DNA from: Odobenus rosmarus divergens
Lineage: Eukaryota > Chordata > Mammalia > Carnivora > Odobenidae
Length of the DNA stretch: 64,000 nucleotides
Assembly (NCBI RefSeq): GCF_000321225.1
Contig: NW_004450659.1
Span: 2,209,767 to 2,273,766 of the forward strand
Direction: 5' to 3'
Shown: positions 1 through 11,592 of the stretch, piece after piece
Layout of the letters: the number at the start of each line of letters is the position of its first letter
How positions within the stretch are numbered: position 1 is the stretch's first letter
Translations under genes and position numbers: made by a program
Notes under the pieces: generated by a model
Told to the model about the DNA's origin: nothing
Databases searched by the model: none
What the model saw: only the letters and a program-made list of their open reading frames with translations

Positions 1-117
1 CACTGGGTGTTATGCACAAACAATGAATCATGGAACACTACATCAAAAACTAATGATGTAATGTATGGTGATTAACATAACATAACATAATAAATAAATA
101 AATAAATAAATAAAAGG
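1..117 (+). mobile_element. LINE-1 3' terminus, cut by the window edge
   Basis: The sequence is the last part of a caniform-type L1 3'UTR. It matches the copy at about 2414-2500 nearly base for base (the stretch running through 'aatcatggaacactac' and 'gtgattaacataac') and ends in an AATA-repeat tail at about 88-117. The 5' part lies outside the window. No coding sequence is left. Confidence 0.9.
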
Positions 118-1787
118 GTATTTTTCCTTTTCCTAAAAAAAAAATAAAAATAAAATTGCCACATCTGAATGTTTAAAGGACAGGACTCTTAAATGAAAAT
201 TAATTTTTAAACGAAAAGGAAAAAGAAGAGGGGTTATAGGCAATGAATGTGCTGTCCCAAACTGCTTGAACTGTTTTCTCTGTGTAAAGTAAAAATTCTC
301 AATACGCTATTTATATCAGTCGTATCTCTCCTGCTTGAGAAGCCACATCTACAGTGATGAATGGATAGAGTCTAGGGCTTCTAATGCTGTCTACCCGGAT
401 GGTAAATTGATATATAGTCCTCAGCAAATTCCATTTGAGCTCATGATTTTCCTGTAAATGTGCCCCAGAACAGCTGCCACATTCCTAGAGTCTAGGCAAA
501 ATTTATGATCATACTTCAATATTTGATTATTGTGTGGGAGCTTCATGTACAATTCCCAAAATAGCAATAATACGATTGCAGTTTTTACTTCATTCCTGGC
601 TGTGCATACTCTCAGCTTTACATTAGCAGGCTTTTTTGATGAAGATTAATTTCATTTTCTTTCTATTGGCTGTGTTAATAAAAACAAGCACTGTTGAGAA
701 AATAGGACTATGTGGCACAATTAGCTAATACCCATTCCTTCTATTTCTTGTAAATTATGTTGAAATAAATTGCAGTAAAAACAACTTTGGGGATTTCAAT
801 TTGCTTCCCAGTGGCTGGTTAAAAAAGTGCTATAAACTCAGCAAAAGTAGCCCTTCTTACTCTGAGAACTAAGAGTAGAGGGCTAAATGAAAATGGGGAC
901 CAGGCCTGGCAATGAAGTGGCGATGAGAAATGAAAAAGGCCAGGGAAGAGACGTGATGGAGAGAGAGGAGGCTGAGCAGTGTGGGCGGGAGGTGGACAAG
1001 GGCCTCGTGTGTTTGGAAAAGCTCTGATGACCAGCGGCCTGGGGACCAGGGCATCATGTAATACATAAGGGGACCTCTCCCTCTTTTATTATGACCACCA
1101 AGGATCTCAAGCAACTATTGTCCAACTCTCAGCTCCTGAGCACGTTAGAGTTGAGGGAGGAAACTTTTCTCTCAGAAGCTCATCAAAGAACTCAACTCAG
1201 CCAAAAAAAAAAAAAAACCATTGAAGTTCAGAGCATGTGCACATTTAATGTAACTTGGATCAAGAGCAGATTTGTAGGCCTATCTCCTTTTCCCAAGTAC
1301 AAGACCCTGAATCTCCCCTTCAATTCATTCTTTTATTCCTGAAGTAGCTGAAAATGTGCCCTCAAAATTCTTAGCCAGTCTTCCCACCAACAAGTGGGGC
1401 CTGTGTCCCTGCCCCTTGAATCAGGGGTTGGTTTTGGGCCTGCTGTAGCCCAGAGAGAACAAGGGAAGTGCCGAGAGTGGTCATGAAGGGCAATGCCACT
1501 TCTCTCTCCTCTGCAGGAACATGTACGCCTGGGGCCCTGAGCTCCAGGTAGAGTGGCTGACAATGCTGCGGGCCACCAGGATGGGAGGAAGCAAAGCCAC
1601 ACAGAGAGGTCACATGGAGACATTCTGGTCAATAGACATGTGAGCAAAAATGTCTTCCAGCCCAAGCATCAAGCTTCCCCTCCCTCTCAAGTCTCCACAG
1701 CTGGAGCACAGCCAACCTGTCTTGGCTGCGCCCTCGCTGACCTTTTGACCCACAGCCTCTCTCATGACCTTTAGAAGCTGGCGGTTC
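118..1787. other. Unassigned sequence, no gene seen
   Basis: No exon or recognisable repeat was seen. The 480-840 part is AT-rich, repeat-free and dense in TAAT/ATTA words (see findings). A 15-nt A-run at about 1203-1217 could be the tail of an old retrocopy, but nothing upstream resembles a known transcript. Short open frames of 60-123 codons here lack any motif. Confidence 0.5.
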
Positions 1788-2588
1788 AAAGATACAAATG
1801 TAGGGATCTGAAGGGGTATGTGCACCCCAGTGTTTATAGCAGCAATGTCCACAATAGCCAAACAATGGAAAGAGCCAAGATGTCCATCAACAGATGATGG
1901 ATAAAGAAGATGTGGTATATATATACAATGGAATATTCTGCAGCCATCAAAAAAGTGAAATCTTGCCATTTGCAATGGCATGGATGGAACTAAAGGGTAT
2001 TATGCTGAGCGAAATAAGTCAATCAGACAAAGACATGTATCATATGACCTCACTGACATGAGGAATTCTTAATCTCAGGAAACAAACTGAGGGTTGCTGG
2101 AGTGGGGGTGGGGTGGGAGGGATGGGGTGGCTGGATGATAGACACTGGGGAGGGTATGTGCTATGGTGAGTGCTGTGAATTGTGCAAGACTGTTGAATCA
2201 CAGATCTGTACCTCTGAAACAAATAATACATTATATGTTTTAAAAAAAAAAAAAGAATAGGAAGGGAGAAATGAAGGAGGGGAATCGGAGGGGGAGACGA
2301 ACAATGAGAGACTATGGACTCTGAGAAACAAACTGAGGGTTCTAGAGGGGTGGGGGGTGGGGGGATGGGTTAGCCTGGTGATGGGTATTAAAGAGGGCAC
2401 GTTCTGCATGGAGCACTGGGTGTTATGCACAAACAATGAATCATGGAACACTACATCAAAAACTAATGATGTAATGTATGGTGATTAACATAACAATAAA
2501 AAATTATTTAAAAAAAAAGAACGTAAAAAAAACTAATGATGTAATGCATGGTGATTAACATAACATAATAAAATCTAAAAAAAAAAGC
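1788..2588 (+). mobile_element. LINE-1 3' end with a doubled 3'UTR
   Basis: 5'-truncated L1 starting in the C-terminal part of ORF2 (the typical 'cacaatagccaaacaatgg' stretch at about 1850), followed by the 3'UTR. The UTR has two related halves. Half one is about 2065-2240; an A-tract follows at 2241-2254; half two is about 2270-2500. Both halves contain 'gaaacaaactgagggtt' followed by a G-rich run. The terminal about 40 bp is repeated once more at 2529-2575. ORF2 is only a remnant. I know this bipartite UTR from caniform L1 copies, so the doubling is probably a subfamily trait, except for the extra terminal repeat. Confidence 0.88.
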
Positions 2589-3861
2589 AGGCGTTTCTCG
2601 GGTGCTAAGTTTTTAGGTTATTTGGTACACAAATTACCTCAGTGGGCTCTAGAACTCTTTTTGTTCCATTTCCACCTCTGATGTTTCTCTGTGGAACCTC
2701 CAATCCTTAACAAATAATGTCTACTTGTTTTAGGCCTACAACTCTTTGTTCACATGAAAATTAAGCAATAAGGCTCTTCAGCTCACAACATGACAATCAT
2801 CCCTCTTTCAGAAAACAAATAGGTGGCCTTCCTTCTATCAATCAAATAACCTCTTCCCTTCTCCCACAGTGAAGGGAGGATGTGACAGAGAAGAGTACGG
2901 GGAAGCCAGCGTCTCATCCTCACCCCAAGCATTGTGAGAAGAAGGAAATGAGGAAAAAAGACAAAGTGGTCAGAAGTGGATCTGAAGAAGCGCCACGTAG
3001 GTATGGGGAAGTCTGCCCCTGCCCCCACTGAAGGCTCTAGAGAGAAAGGACCTCTCAGGTGCACCCACACCTAAGCACATTTGGAGGTAGGCAGGCAGAA
3101 AGGCAGACAGAGACCATGGAGTACAGCTTTTCTGAGCACCTCTTTCCCTGTGGGAACCACTGTGGTAGGGCTGGGACTCAGTGGGGTGGGGGGGTCAGGG
3201 GGCTCTCAGCTCTTTAAGAGAGAAATCAGAAAATAACTGAGCTGGCAGCCATATGCCAGCCTAATGAGGAATGAATTGGTGCCCTAGCAAGGGATGGAAG
3301 TGGAGAGTCCACCAAGGGGGCACCCAGCCTCTGTTTCTGACACACGTGGGACAGGGATTCAGGGGTCCTGTGACCCCAGTGAGAATGAGATGATGCTCAG
3401 AGAGCCAGGGAGGCTGCCACACCTCAGCCAGTCACAAAGACACCAGATTCTGCGTTCACCAGCTCAGACCTCAGCCAAGAGTCCACCAAGCCACGCAGCA
3501 AGTGGGAGGACAAGTGGAACAGTGGATTCCCTGCGGGGGGCTCCGGCCTCTTCCCTCCCACTGACAGCCTGCCTGACCCCTCCCCTCCCCCCACACACTC
3601 ACATCTCAGGTCGGACAGGAGCCTGCACAAGTCTGGAACACCGAGACACCTGAAAGGCTGAGCACTTTTTCCTAGAGACAGAGCATTATCTGAAATCAAT
3701 ACGTCAGACTAAGGCTTAAAGCAACTTCGACATTTAATTAATTTCCCCTCTAATCAGCAAGAGTTTGCTCAGGAGAAATATCACATTAGTTAAAATCAAA
3801 ATTAAGGAGCTCCATGTTCTCTGCCAGTCCAGATGTGATGGGAATGAAATCTGTGGCTCAC
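2589..3861. other. Unassigned sequence, no gene seen
   Basis: Unique-looking DNA. 3060-3640 is richer in G and C than its surroundings and holds a 119-codon open frame (3294-3653, +) of low-complexity Ser/Pro/Thr/Arg composition. It has no known domain and no convincing splice or promoter context, so I do not call it a gene. About 3690-3820 is AT-rich with a TTAATTAATT core. Confidence 0.45.
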
Positions 3862-4300
3862 CACAGGAGCTTTACAAATACCATCTCATTCCATCCGGAG
3901 AACAACCGTAAGCAGCAGTCTGTAACACTCCTCCCCTTTCAACAACCTGCCAGAGCTCCCACAGCCCCCGAGTGACAGAGCCACAAAGGTCTGAGTGCTT
4001 GACCACTGCAAAATTGCCTCACTGCCCTTGCTCCAGGCTTCTTGGGAACACAACGGCAATGCGCAGCACCACTTTATCTTTATTTATTTACAAACACAAG
4101 GAACTTACCAGGGGAAAGGCATTGTTCTTACCGCTCTGCAGATATGAACATGTTTAATCTTCTCACCAATCATATCAAGTAGGTTCTACTATCATTCCCA
4201 TTTTACGCATGACAACACTGAACTCAGAGAGCAAAGTAATTTACCCTAAGTTGATTTTACTGCTAATAAATGGAGGAACTGCTATTTGAACCCAGACCAT
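3862..4300 (+). repeat. Two decayed copies of an ancient mammalian dispersed repeat
   Basis: Two stretches (about 3862-4025 and 4104-4300) resemble the very common old repeat whose core runs 'cattttacagatgaggaaac' and ends in 'tgaacccag'. The second reads 'cccattttacgcatgacaac' and later 'tttgaacccagacca'. I cannot assign the Repbase family with certainty; an L2/MIR-age element is likely. Confidence 0.5.
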
Positions 4301-5811
4301 GGGAAATGAGAAAGGAGGTATTAACTATCACAGCGGACAAAGAGAGAGTCAAACAAGTTCAGAAACTCTAACCTTTCAAATCACAGTGGTTCTAGCTTAT
4401 AATAAAACCTCTCATGGTATAATCTTCAGGGTTAGTAAAAAGGAGTATCATTCATTTCCAGAAGTATTCATTTTCGGCTGGTATAAAAATCTATCTGAAA
4501 TAGTTACAACTGGTAGCTAGGCCCAAAATAGGTTACAATGTTTAAAAGGAAAATAGACTAAAAGACTAGTGTAAGTACAAAGCAAAGTTATTTAAAGACT
4601 AGAACTACACTGGACTTTGATATATATTATTACCAGGGCTGTCTGAAATAACAGAACAAAGTCAGATCGGAAGTGCCACACAAGTGTTAGCTAATTTCTC
4701 TATCCTTTTCATCATCATTATTGCAATTACTATATAAAACCAAGACATCACAATATAGGAAAGTGATCCTTACATAAAAAAAGAATTTTTTTTCAAATGG
4801 AGACATTCATTCCCTACCAAAAGGAAGGCATTTCAATTTTTAACATTGTTTTTGAATATTTAAGTTCGATCCAAACCATTTAGCTCTGAAGGAGCAAAAT
4901 GATGACATTAAAAATCAGCTCTACATCAGGGAATTGAAAACCAGGTCGAAATGAAGGAAAATGTACAATTCACCCTAAAATTAGAAATTTTTTTTTCTCT
5001 CCCCTGCTTTAGCTATAAGTAATGACCTGGACATTTGTCACCTTTCCTACATAAAAACGTCAACAAAGATACACAATTTATTCCACCACCATTCACCCAA
5101 CCACGTAAACAGCTTGCTGGATATGACTGTGTTCATCGTTTGCCTAAAGTTTCCCCAAGGAAAATCATGACGAAAGGGATTAATATTTGTAACCCTCTGA
5201 CTTAATTATTTTATTAAGTAAAGTAAAATTAAATAAAATTCTTAGAGGAACTCTTTCCTTTGAGCTGAGTGTTTTTATGCCAATGAAAGAGCTGTGATAA
5301 AACCTGGCTTTTCTTTCTTTTGTCTTCTGTGAGGTTTGCTCTATTCACGGCTAGATCCACCTGCACCATGGGTAAAATGCCAGCATGACTACAATTATGT
5401 ATGTCTTCAGAATAACACTAGGATGGTGGCCTCTTCGATTTTCTCATCTTGAAAGTAGAGTAACTAAGACACAAAGAAGCTGGAAGAACAAATAGCCATA
5501 GAAGACTAGAGGCCCCCTTTTTATGCTACCCTGACTAATCACTTTGTGTCTCTCCATCTACACCTGGCCAATATGAGTATTAATGAACCCAACATCTAAT
5601 TTACCCAAAGTAAAAGATGTTCATTCAGACTCCTTTTTACTGCCAGTATGTGAGATGGCCATAGTAATACCAGAGTAATGTTCAGCAGCTGGACTTTAAA
5701 AAATATCAAAGGATTGACAAACATTGAAAAAAACCACAAAGAGCAAATGTGCCCAGAGAAACAACCTCTCTGAAGTTTGGAGAGGATTCTCCCCACAGAC
5801 TTATCTTGTTT
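4301..5811. other. Unassigned sequence, no gene seen
   Basis: AT-rich unique DNA with no exon, RNA gene or repeat that I recognise. The open frames at 4299-4520 (+) and 5596-5796 (-) are short and carry no motif. Confidence 0.4.
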
Positions 5812-5912
5812 ACTGTGTGAAGTAAGTATATTTCACACATGAGAGAACTGAGACTTAGTGTACCTCAGCCAGCATTGTCCAGCCTACGTCTGTCCGCTTA
5901 ACTTTAAATCTT
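5812..5912 (+). repeat. Fragment of ancient dispersed repeat
   Basis: It contains 'atgagagaactgagac', a degenerate form of the 'gaggaaactgaggc' core seen in better-preserved copies in this window near 42760 and 50390. The flanks are too decayed for a family name. Confidence 0.4.
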
Positions 5913-6082
5913 TGTTCTCAACCATTCCCCTCCTCGCAGGCAAAAGCCAGACTTAATTTTTTTTTTAGTTCCCCTGACACAATTCTAAGCCATTGACATT
6001 TTCAAGTCCTTGAGTTATAGTTTTGCATAATAACATGTACAATAGGTCAGTAAATGTGTTTGACAAGAAGATACACAGTCAA

Positions 6083-6284
6083 GGGGCACCTAGGGGGCTC
6101 AGTCAGTTAAGCATCTGCCTTCGGCTGAGGTCATGATCACAGGGTCCTGGGATCAAGCTCCGCATTGGGCTCCCTGCTCAGCGGGGAGCCTGATTCTCCC
6201 TCTCCCTCTGCTGCTCCCCCTGCTTGTGTGCTTGCTCACTCTGTCAAATAAATAAATGAAATCTTTTTTAAAAAGAAGAAAAAT
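6083..6284 (+). mobile_element. CAN-type SINE, full length
   Basis: tRNA-derived head ('ggctcagtcagttaagcatc'), then the 'gggtcctgggatcaagctc' stretch over the B-box position, a CT-rich middle, and an AATAAA-type tail followed by A. The imperfect target-site duplication is atacacagtcaa (6071-6082) and atacaccgtcaa (6285-6296). Confidence 0.93.
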
Positions 6285-6296
6285 ATACACCGTCAA

Positions 6297-7094
6297 AAGC
6301 AGTTGGCAGCAAGAATCATGATACTGAGGGAAGAAGTGCAGGGCGGGGCGGGAGGGACTTTGGAATATAAAGAAAAATAACTTTTTTTTAGAAAAGCGTT
6401 ACCAAGAAGAAAAATTCCAGTTAATGGGTCCTTCTCAGGATTCATTCCTGGAGATATTACATTACAATTTAGTCATGAGACCACAGAGCAATGAAATTCT
6501 AATGGATACAAGGAAAGAGGAAAAAATGAGAAATTTCTTTCTCTATGATATTTAAACGGATGGGGTTGAAGGCGAATGCTAGGAGGGGAAAAGTCCTAAT
6601 ATTAGCATTTATTCATAGAAAACTTTTTAAATGCTAATATTAAAGACAGATACTTCCATATTTCACAGCAATGAATTAACAATTTGCTTTTCAGCACACG
6701 GCAAAGAGACAAGAACCTACAAAATTAGAGACTTCTGAATTATCTGGACAACTTTATGTCCCTGGAAGTAGAGAAACTAATACAGAGTCACAGTTTCCAC
6801 AAACACAGACTGACTCAGAACGTTCAATCAATACCTATACCTTGGTCCCAGACACCTGCAGCTTCTCAAATTCAGAAGAGCAAGTGAGGTTAAGGAAAAA
6901 CAAGAAATAAAGAAAACAAGTTAGAAAGCTCAAAGGACATGATTCCATAAAGATTTAATAAAGTTAGACTGTGCATTTCAAAGACACAGTCTAGTTCAGA
7001 ATGAATAGCAGACTAGCATATGTTCTACCCATATTTTCAAAGCACCAAAAAAAAAAAATCTTTGAAAATCATGAACCAAATTGAAAATAAAATT
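6297..7094. other. Unassigned sequence, no gene seen
   Basis: AT-rich unique DNA with no recognisable feature. A near-perfect inverted word 'taatattagcattt' / 'aaatgctaatatta' at about 6597-6644 could form a hairpin of uncertain meaning. Confidence 0.4.
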
Positions 7095-7312
7095 ACTTTT
7101 ATTTTTCTTATGTATTTTTTTTAGAGAGAGAGCAAGCGAGCAAGCGTTAAGGGGGGTGAGGGGTGAAGGAGAGGGGGAGGGAGAATCCCAAGCAGGCCCC
7201 ACGCCCAGCATGGAGTTTAACATGGGGCTCAATCTCACAACCCCAAGATCATGACCTGAGCCAAAATCAAGAGTTGGATGGTTAACGGACTGAACTACCC
7301 AGGAACTCCCAA
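7095..7312 (-). mobile_element. CAN-type SINE, older diverged copy
   Basis: Antisense copy: T-rich and GAGA-rich tail side on the left, then the 'agatcatgacctgagcc' stretch and a degraded tRNA-derived head ('ggactgaactacccagg') on the right. It is more diverged than the other SINEs here and resembles the older subfamily with 'ctcacaacc'-type body. No clean target-site duplication was found. Confidence 0.82.
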
Positions 7313-7908
7313 AATTGCATTTTTAAAATGGAAATTATTAGCTGGTATGTATCTGGAATATTAGGGAAATGAACCACAGCAGTAGTAGTAATAATAGCAG
7401 TATTAATAGTAATGCAATCACTAATTGATATAAATCACTGATGCTCACCTCATTATTTTAATAAGAAATTTATGAGTTAATCAGGGAAAGATCACTAACT
7501 GATTCAGAATAAAAAAATAAGAATAAAATGCAGAAGCATGGCACAATAGACTCATAGATCAAAAGAACGAAAGAGGAAAGAATACACAATGGGGACAAAT
7601 GGTGTTGAGAAAACTGGACAGCTACATGCAGAAAAATGAAACTGGACCACTTTCTTACATCATACAAAAAAAAATGCAAAATGGATTAAAGACCTAAATG
7701 TGAGATGTGAAACCTCAAAACTCCTAAAAGAGTATAAAGTGGTAATTTCTTTGATATTGGCTGTAGCAACATTCTTCTAGATATGTCTCCTCAAGCAAGG
7801 GAAAAAAAGCAAAATGGACAATTGGGACTACATCAAAATAAAAACCTTTTGCACGATGAATGAAACCATCAACAAAACTAAAAGGCAACCTACTGAGTGG
7901 GAGAAGAT

Positions 7909-8233
7909 ATATGCAAATGACTTAACTAATAGGGGCTTAATGTTCAAAATACATAAAGAACTTATACAACTCAACACCAAAAAAAATCCAATATGTAAAT
8001 GACTTAACTAATAAGGGCCTAATGTTCAAAATACATAAAGAACTTACACAACTCAACACCAAAAAAAAATGCAATATGCAAATGACTTAATAAGGGCTTA
8101 ATGTTCAAAATACATAAAGAACTTATACAACTCAACACGAAAAAAAATCCAATATGCAAATGACTTAACTGATAAGGGCTTAATATTCAAAATACATAAA
8201 GAACTTATACAACTCCACACCAAAAAAAATCCA
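7909..8233 (+). repeat. Tandem repeat, four copies of an about 82-bp unit inside L1
   Basis: Units are 7909-7990 (82 bp), 7991-8073 (83 bp), 8074-8151 (78 bp, lacking 'ctaa' plus one base) and 8152-8233 (82 bp). Each starts with an 'atatgcaaatgactta' word and ends in an A-run followed by 'tcca' or 'tgca'. A normal L1 has one copy of this segment, so it expanded in place after insertion. Most unit lengths are not multiples of three, so it also breaks the ORF2 frame. Confidence 0.92.
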
Positions 8234-8393
8234 ATTTAAAAACAGGCAGAGGACCTGACAGGCATTCTTCCAAAGGAGACATACAGATGACCAACAGACA
8301 CATCAAAAATGCTCACTATCACTCATCATCAGGGAAATGTAAATCAAAACCACAATGAGAATTCACCTTAAACCTGTTAGAATGGCTAGAATC

Positions 8394-8460
8394 AAAAAGA
8401 CAAGAAATAATCTCTTCTCGGCCTTTTGGCTAAGATAAAGTGTAAAAAGACAAGAAATAA
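8394..8460 (+). repeat. 17-bp target-site duplication around the U2 fragment
   Basis: The word aaaaagacaagaaataa occurs at 8394-8410 and again, perfectly, at 8444-8460. Removing one copy and the insert restores continuous L1 sequence, which proves insertion into a pre-existing L1. Confidence 0.93.
8410..8444 (+). pseudogene. RNU2 fragment: U2 snRNA 5'-end fragment (retrocopy, nt 1-35)
   Basis: Bases 8410-8444 align with nt 1-35 of U2 snRNA as I remember it, with two differences: T for G at nt 4 (8413) and A for C at nt 28 (8437). The middle contains 'ctcggccttttggctaag', the U2 stem-loop I. The fragment stops just before the GUAGUA branch-point-pairing element, so it cannot work as U2. There is no A-tail. 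The first and last bases overlap the target-site duplication. The target begins with an A-run, as expected for L1-endonuclease cleavage after a T-run on the other strand. Confidence 0.9.
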
Positions 8461-8750
8461 CAAGTGTTGGCAAGGATGTGGACAAAAAGAAACCTTCATA
8501 TACTGCTGGTGGGAATGTAAACTGGTAGAGCCACTGTGGAAAATGGTATCGAGGCTCTCAAAAGACTAAAAATAGAAATATCATATGATCCAATAATTCC
8601 ACCACTACTGAGTATTTATCCAAAGAAAATAAAAACGCTAATTTGAAAAGATGTATGTCTATATTTACTGCAGCATTATTCACAATAGCCAAGGTATAGA
8701 AATAGCCCAAGTGTCCCCCAATAGATGAATGGATAAATAAGATGTGGTAT

Positions 8751-8781
8751 ACACAAACACACACACACACTCACAAAAACA
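8751..8781 (+). repeat. CA microsatellite inside L1
   Basis: An (AC)n-like run replaces the short 'tatatac' stretch normally found at this L1 position, upstream of the 'ggaatattactcag' motif. Confidence 0.85.
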
Positions 8782-9299
8782 CCCTATGGAATATTACTCA
8801 GTCATCAAAAGGATGAGATATTGCTATTTGTGACAAGATGGATGGACCTAGAGACTATTATGCTAAGTAAAGTAAGTCAGATAGAGAAAGATAAACTGGG
8901 TATGACTTCGCTTATATATGGAATTTAAGAACTAAAATGAATAAACAAATAAAAAGCAGAAAAACCCATAAATACAGAGAACAAAGTGGTGGCTTCTAGA
9001 AGGGAGATGGGGATGGGCAAAGTGGGTAAAGGGGACTGGGAAATACAAGCCTCCTATTGTGGAAAAAAGGCATGGAAAAAAGGGCACAGCATAGGGAATA
9101 TAGTCAATGGTATTTCATAATGTTGTATGGTGACAGATGGTAGCCACACTTGTGAACACAGCATAATGTATAGAATTGTTGAATCACTATGTTGTACACC
9201 TGAAACTAATGTAATGTGCGTCAACTATACTGAAATTAAAAGGAAAAAAAAGCCGAAGCCAATTTTCTAGATGTGCCGTAGAGAAAATGAACACTGGAG

Positions 9300-9660
9300 G
9301 CACAACAAAAATGTCAGCATCTCTCCAATAAAGTACTGGTAAGATTATAGCCACCAGAGAGGGAAATTTGATATTATTGAGCTAAATGACAAAGGTACAT
9401 ATTTTTTGAGGTAGAAATTGTGTTTTTATGAATTTATCCCACAGAAATACTGGCTTGTACTAAGAGGTATGTTCAAGGAAGTTCATGAAGCATTGTTTAT
9501 AATAACCAAAACGCAAAATCCTATACAGAGATCTGGTGAGATGATTTGTGGTTCATTTATACAAATGAAAAACATGAAGGTCTTAAAGAAAATGGAGAAA
9601 TTATGTATAACCTCCAAGATATTTAATTAAGTAGAAAAAGGGTAAGATACAGAAAAGCAT
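9300..9660 (+). mobile_element. Ancient LINE-1 fragment (L1M-like)
   Basis: A diverged series of L1 blocks: 'gaatttatcccacagaaata' at about 9431, then 'gttcatgaagcattgtttataataa' resembles the 'ttcattgcagcattgtttg' L1 block. No frame is preserved. Confidence 0.55.
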
Positions 9661-9664
9661 AGAT

Positions 9665-9679
9665 GATAGATAGATAGAT
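9665..9679 (+). repeat. Short GATA microsatellite
   Basis: About four GATA units. Confidence 0.7.
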
Positions 9680-11373
9680 CACAATAACATTATGAGACAA
9701 ATAGGATTTATATAATCTTATGTATATAAAATCTTCTCCCTCTTAGTTTTTCTCAGGGACATATAAAGTCTCTGAAAGAGTACACGAAGAAACCAGTAAC
9801 ACTTTTGAACTTTTATGACTATTTATTTTTCTGTAGTTTTGGAATTTTACCCATGTGACCTTATTATTCTCTGATCACAAATAAAATAATTAAAATCACA
9901 CAAAAAATTTTTAAGATAGGCAGCATGCATTTTAAGTCACAAACTTAAGGCAGCAGACAACAGGCCAGTCTAGTTCTGCAGTCCCAGAGAAAAGGCAAAC
10001 TCACAAGGTAAACCCCATGATTGTCCACCTCTCTAATTAAGGATATTTTCTTTAACATGACACAGAGAGATGAAGCCAAGCAGAGCACAACAGTCATGTC
10101 AAGCTAAGCAGACAGAGAAGTTTCAGGGCAGCTGACTTGACTGGACTTTACACGGCAGAATCCTAGAAAGAAAAAATTTATGCAGAGAGAAATTCCCAGA
10201 AGTCTAAGGGGGGAGTCCCACAAGTCTGTGGCTGAGATCTGGGCCATACCTTTGCAGGATGAAAATACCTGAGGCTTACCAGATAGTAAACGTTATGGGG
10301 TTGAAAGAACAGAGACACCAGAGGTCAAGTACTGCTAGAGGAAAGACGGTGCTGGACATGATTAGAGTTTGAGCCCTGTATGAGCAAGAGATCTCATGAA
10401 TAAATACTTTATTAACACTTGTGCCAGCCACTTGGGGCAGGAAGTCACTGCATAGTAAAGCCCTATCCTAAACTGAGTCCTAGGACCCCCAACAAAGCCT
10501 AAAACAAAGGCTCAAGAAAAACATCTTCTCTTGCACATGGAATACTAACAAACTGAAGGGGCTCAGGAAGCACCCTGGCTTCCTAGAGATTGGCACTAAT
10601 GAAGCATTAAACCATGTTCAAGGTAACTGGCCAATAATTCAACAGATTATAAAATAAGAATCAACATTCTTCAGAAGAAGGTAACACAATCCAGATACTT
10701 TATAACATTATGCAAAATTTCCAATAGTCAATCAAAAACTCACCAAACAGAAAAATGTGATCCGTAGACAAGCAAAAAATAAACCCCAAAATGGTTTAAG
10801 GTTTAATTAAGGTATTGGCCTAACAAAAACTTTAAAGCAGCTATTATAAATACATTCAAAGAATTAAGGAAAAATATGCTCAAAGAATGAAAGGAAATCT
10901 GATCTTAGTGAACAGAGAGGGAATATAAGCAGAAAAAAGGACCAAATGATGTTCAAGAACTGAAAACTACAATTGAAATGAAATGAAAAAGTTAGTGAAT
11001 GGGCATAATAGCTGACAGGAAATAGCAGAAAAGAAAGTCAGAACCTAAAACAGATCAAAACAAATTATTCAAACTAGGAAATGAACAGGGAAAAAAATCA
11101 AGAAAATGAACTGAGCTTCAAGGATAGGCAAGACAATATCAAATAATTTTTCATAAATATAATTGCAATCCTAGAAGGAAAAGAGAATGAGATTAACCAG
11201 ACAAAATATTTGAAGGAATAATGCCTGAAAACTTCTCAAATTTGATGAAAAATGCTGGCTTACCAATCCAAGAAGTTTAGCAAACTCCAAGAAGTATAAA
11301 TATAAAGAAAACCATATCCCAGCACTTTGCAGTCAAACTGCAGAAAATCAAAGTTAAAAACAGAATATTAAGA

Positions 11374-11592
11374 GGGGTGCCTGGGTGGCTTAGTTGGTTG
11401 AACAACTGACTCTTGGTTCTGGATCAGATCATGATCTCAGGGTCATGAGATCAAGCCCCCTGTCCAGCTCTGTGTTGGGTATGGAGCCTGCTTAAGATTC
11501 TCTCCCTCTCCCACTGCCCCGCCCTCTACTCATTCTCTCTCTCTTAAATAAATAAGTAAATAAATCTAAATTAATTAAGTAAGTAAAATAAA
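11374..11592 (+). mobile_element. CAN-type SINE, older copy
   Basis: Head 'ggggtgcctgggtggctt', a body with 'gatctcagggtcatgagatc', a CT-rich middle and an (AATA)n tail. It sits inside the HAL1. The duplication is weak (attaagag at both ends). Confidence 0.9.

Larger units (their letters stand above)
7520..9251 (+). mobile_element. LINE-1 3' part (ORF2 C-terminal region and 3'UTR), interrupted
   Basis: 5'-truncated old L1. Recognisable blocks run in order: the 'aaatggtgttgagaaaactg' block near 7600, 'gactacatcaaaataaaaac' near 7830, 'gtgttggcaaggatgtggac' near 8465, 'ttcacaatagccaaggtat' near 8680, the terminal 'gttgtacacctgaaactaat' near 9190, and a short A-rich end. The reading frame is destroyed by frameshifts, a four-copy tandem repeat (7909-8233) and a U2 snRNA fragment insertion (8411-8443). 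Confidence 0.9.

Noticed and set aside
860..1217. Possible processed pseudogene ending in an A15 run
   Set aside because: I recognise no parent transcript and found no flanking duplication.
3294..3653. 119-codon open frame in a GC-richer stretch
   Set aside because: Ser/Pro/Thr/Arg-rich low-complexity composition and an overlapping frame on the other strand; no promoter or family signal.
8410..8444. Functional U2 gene
   Set aside because: Only 35 nt with two changes, no promoter, no Sm site or 3' box.
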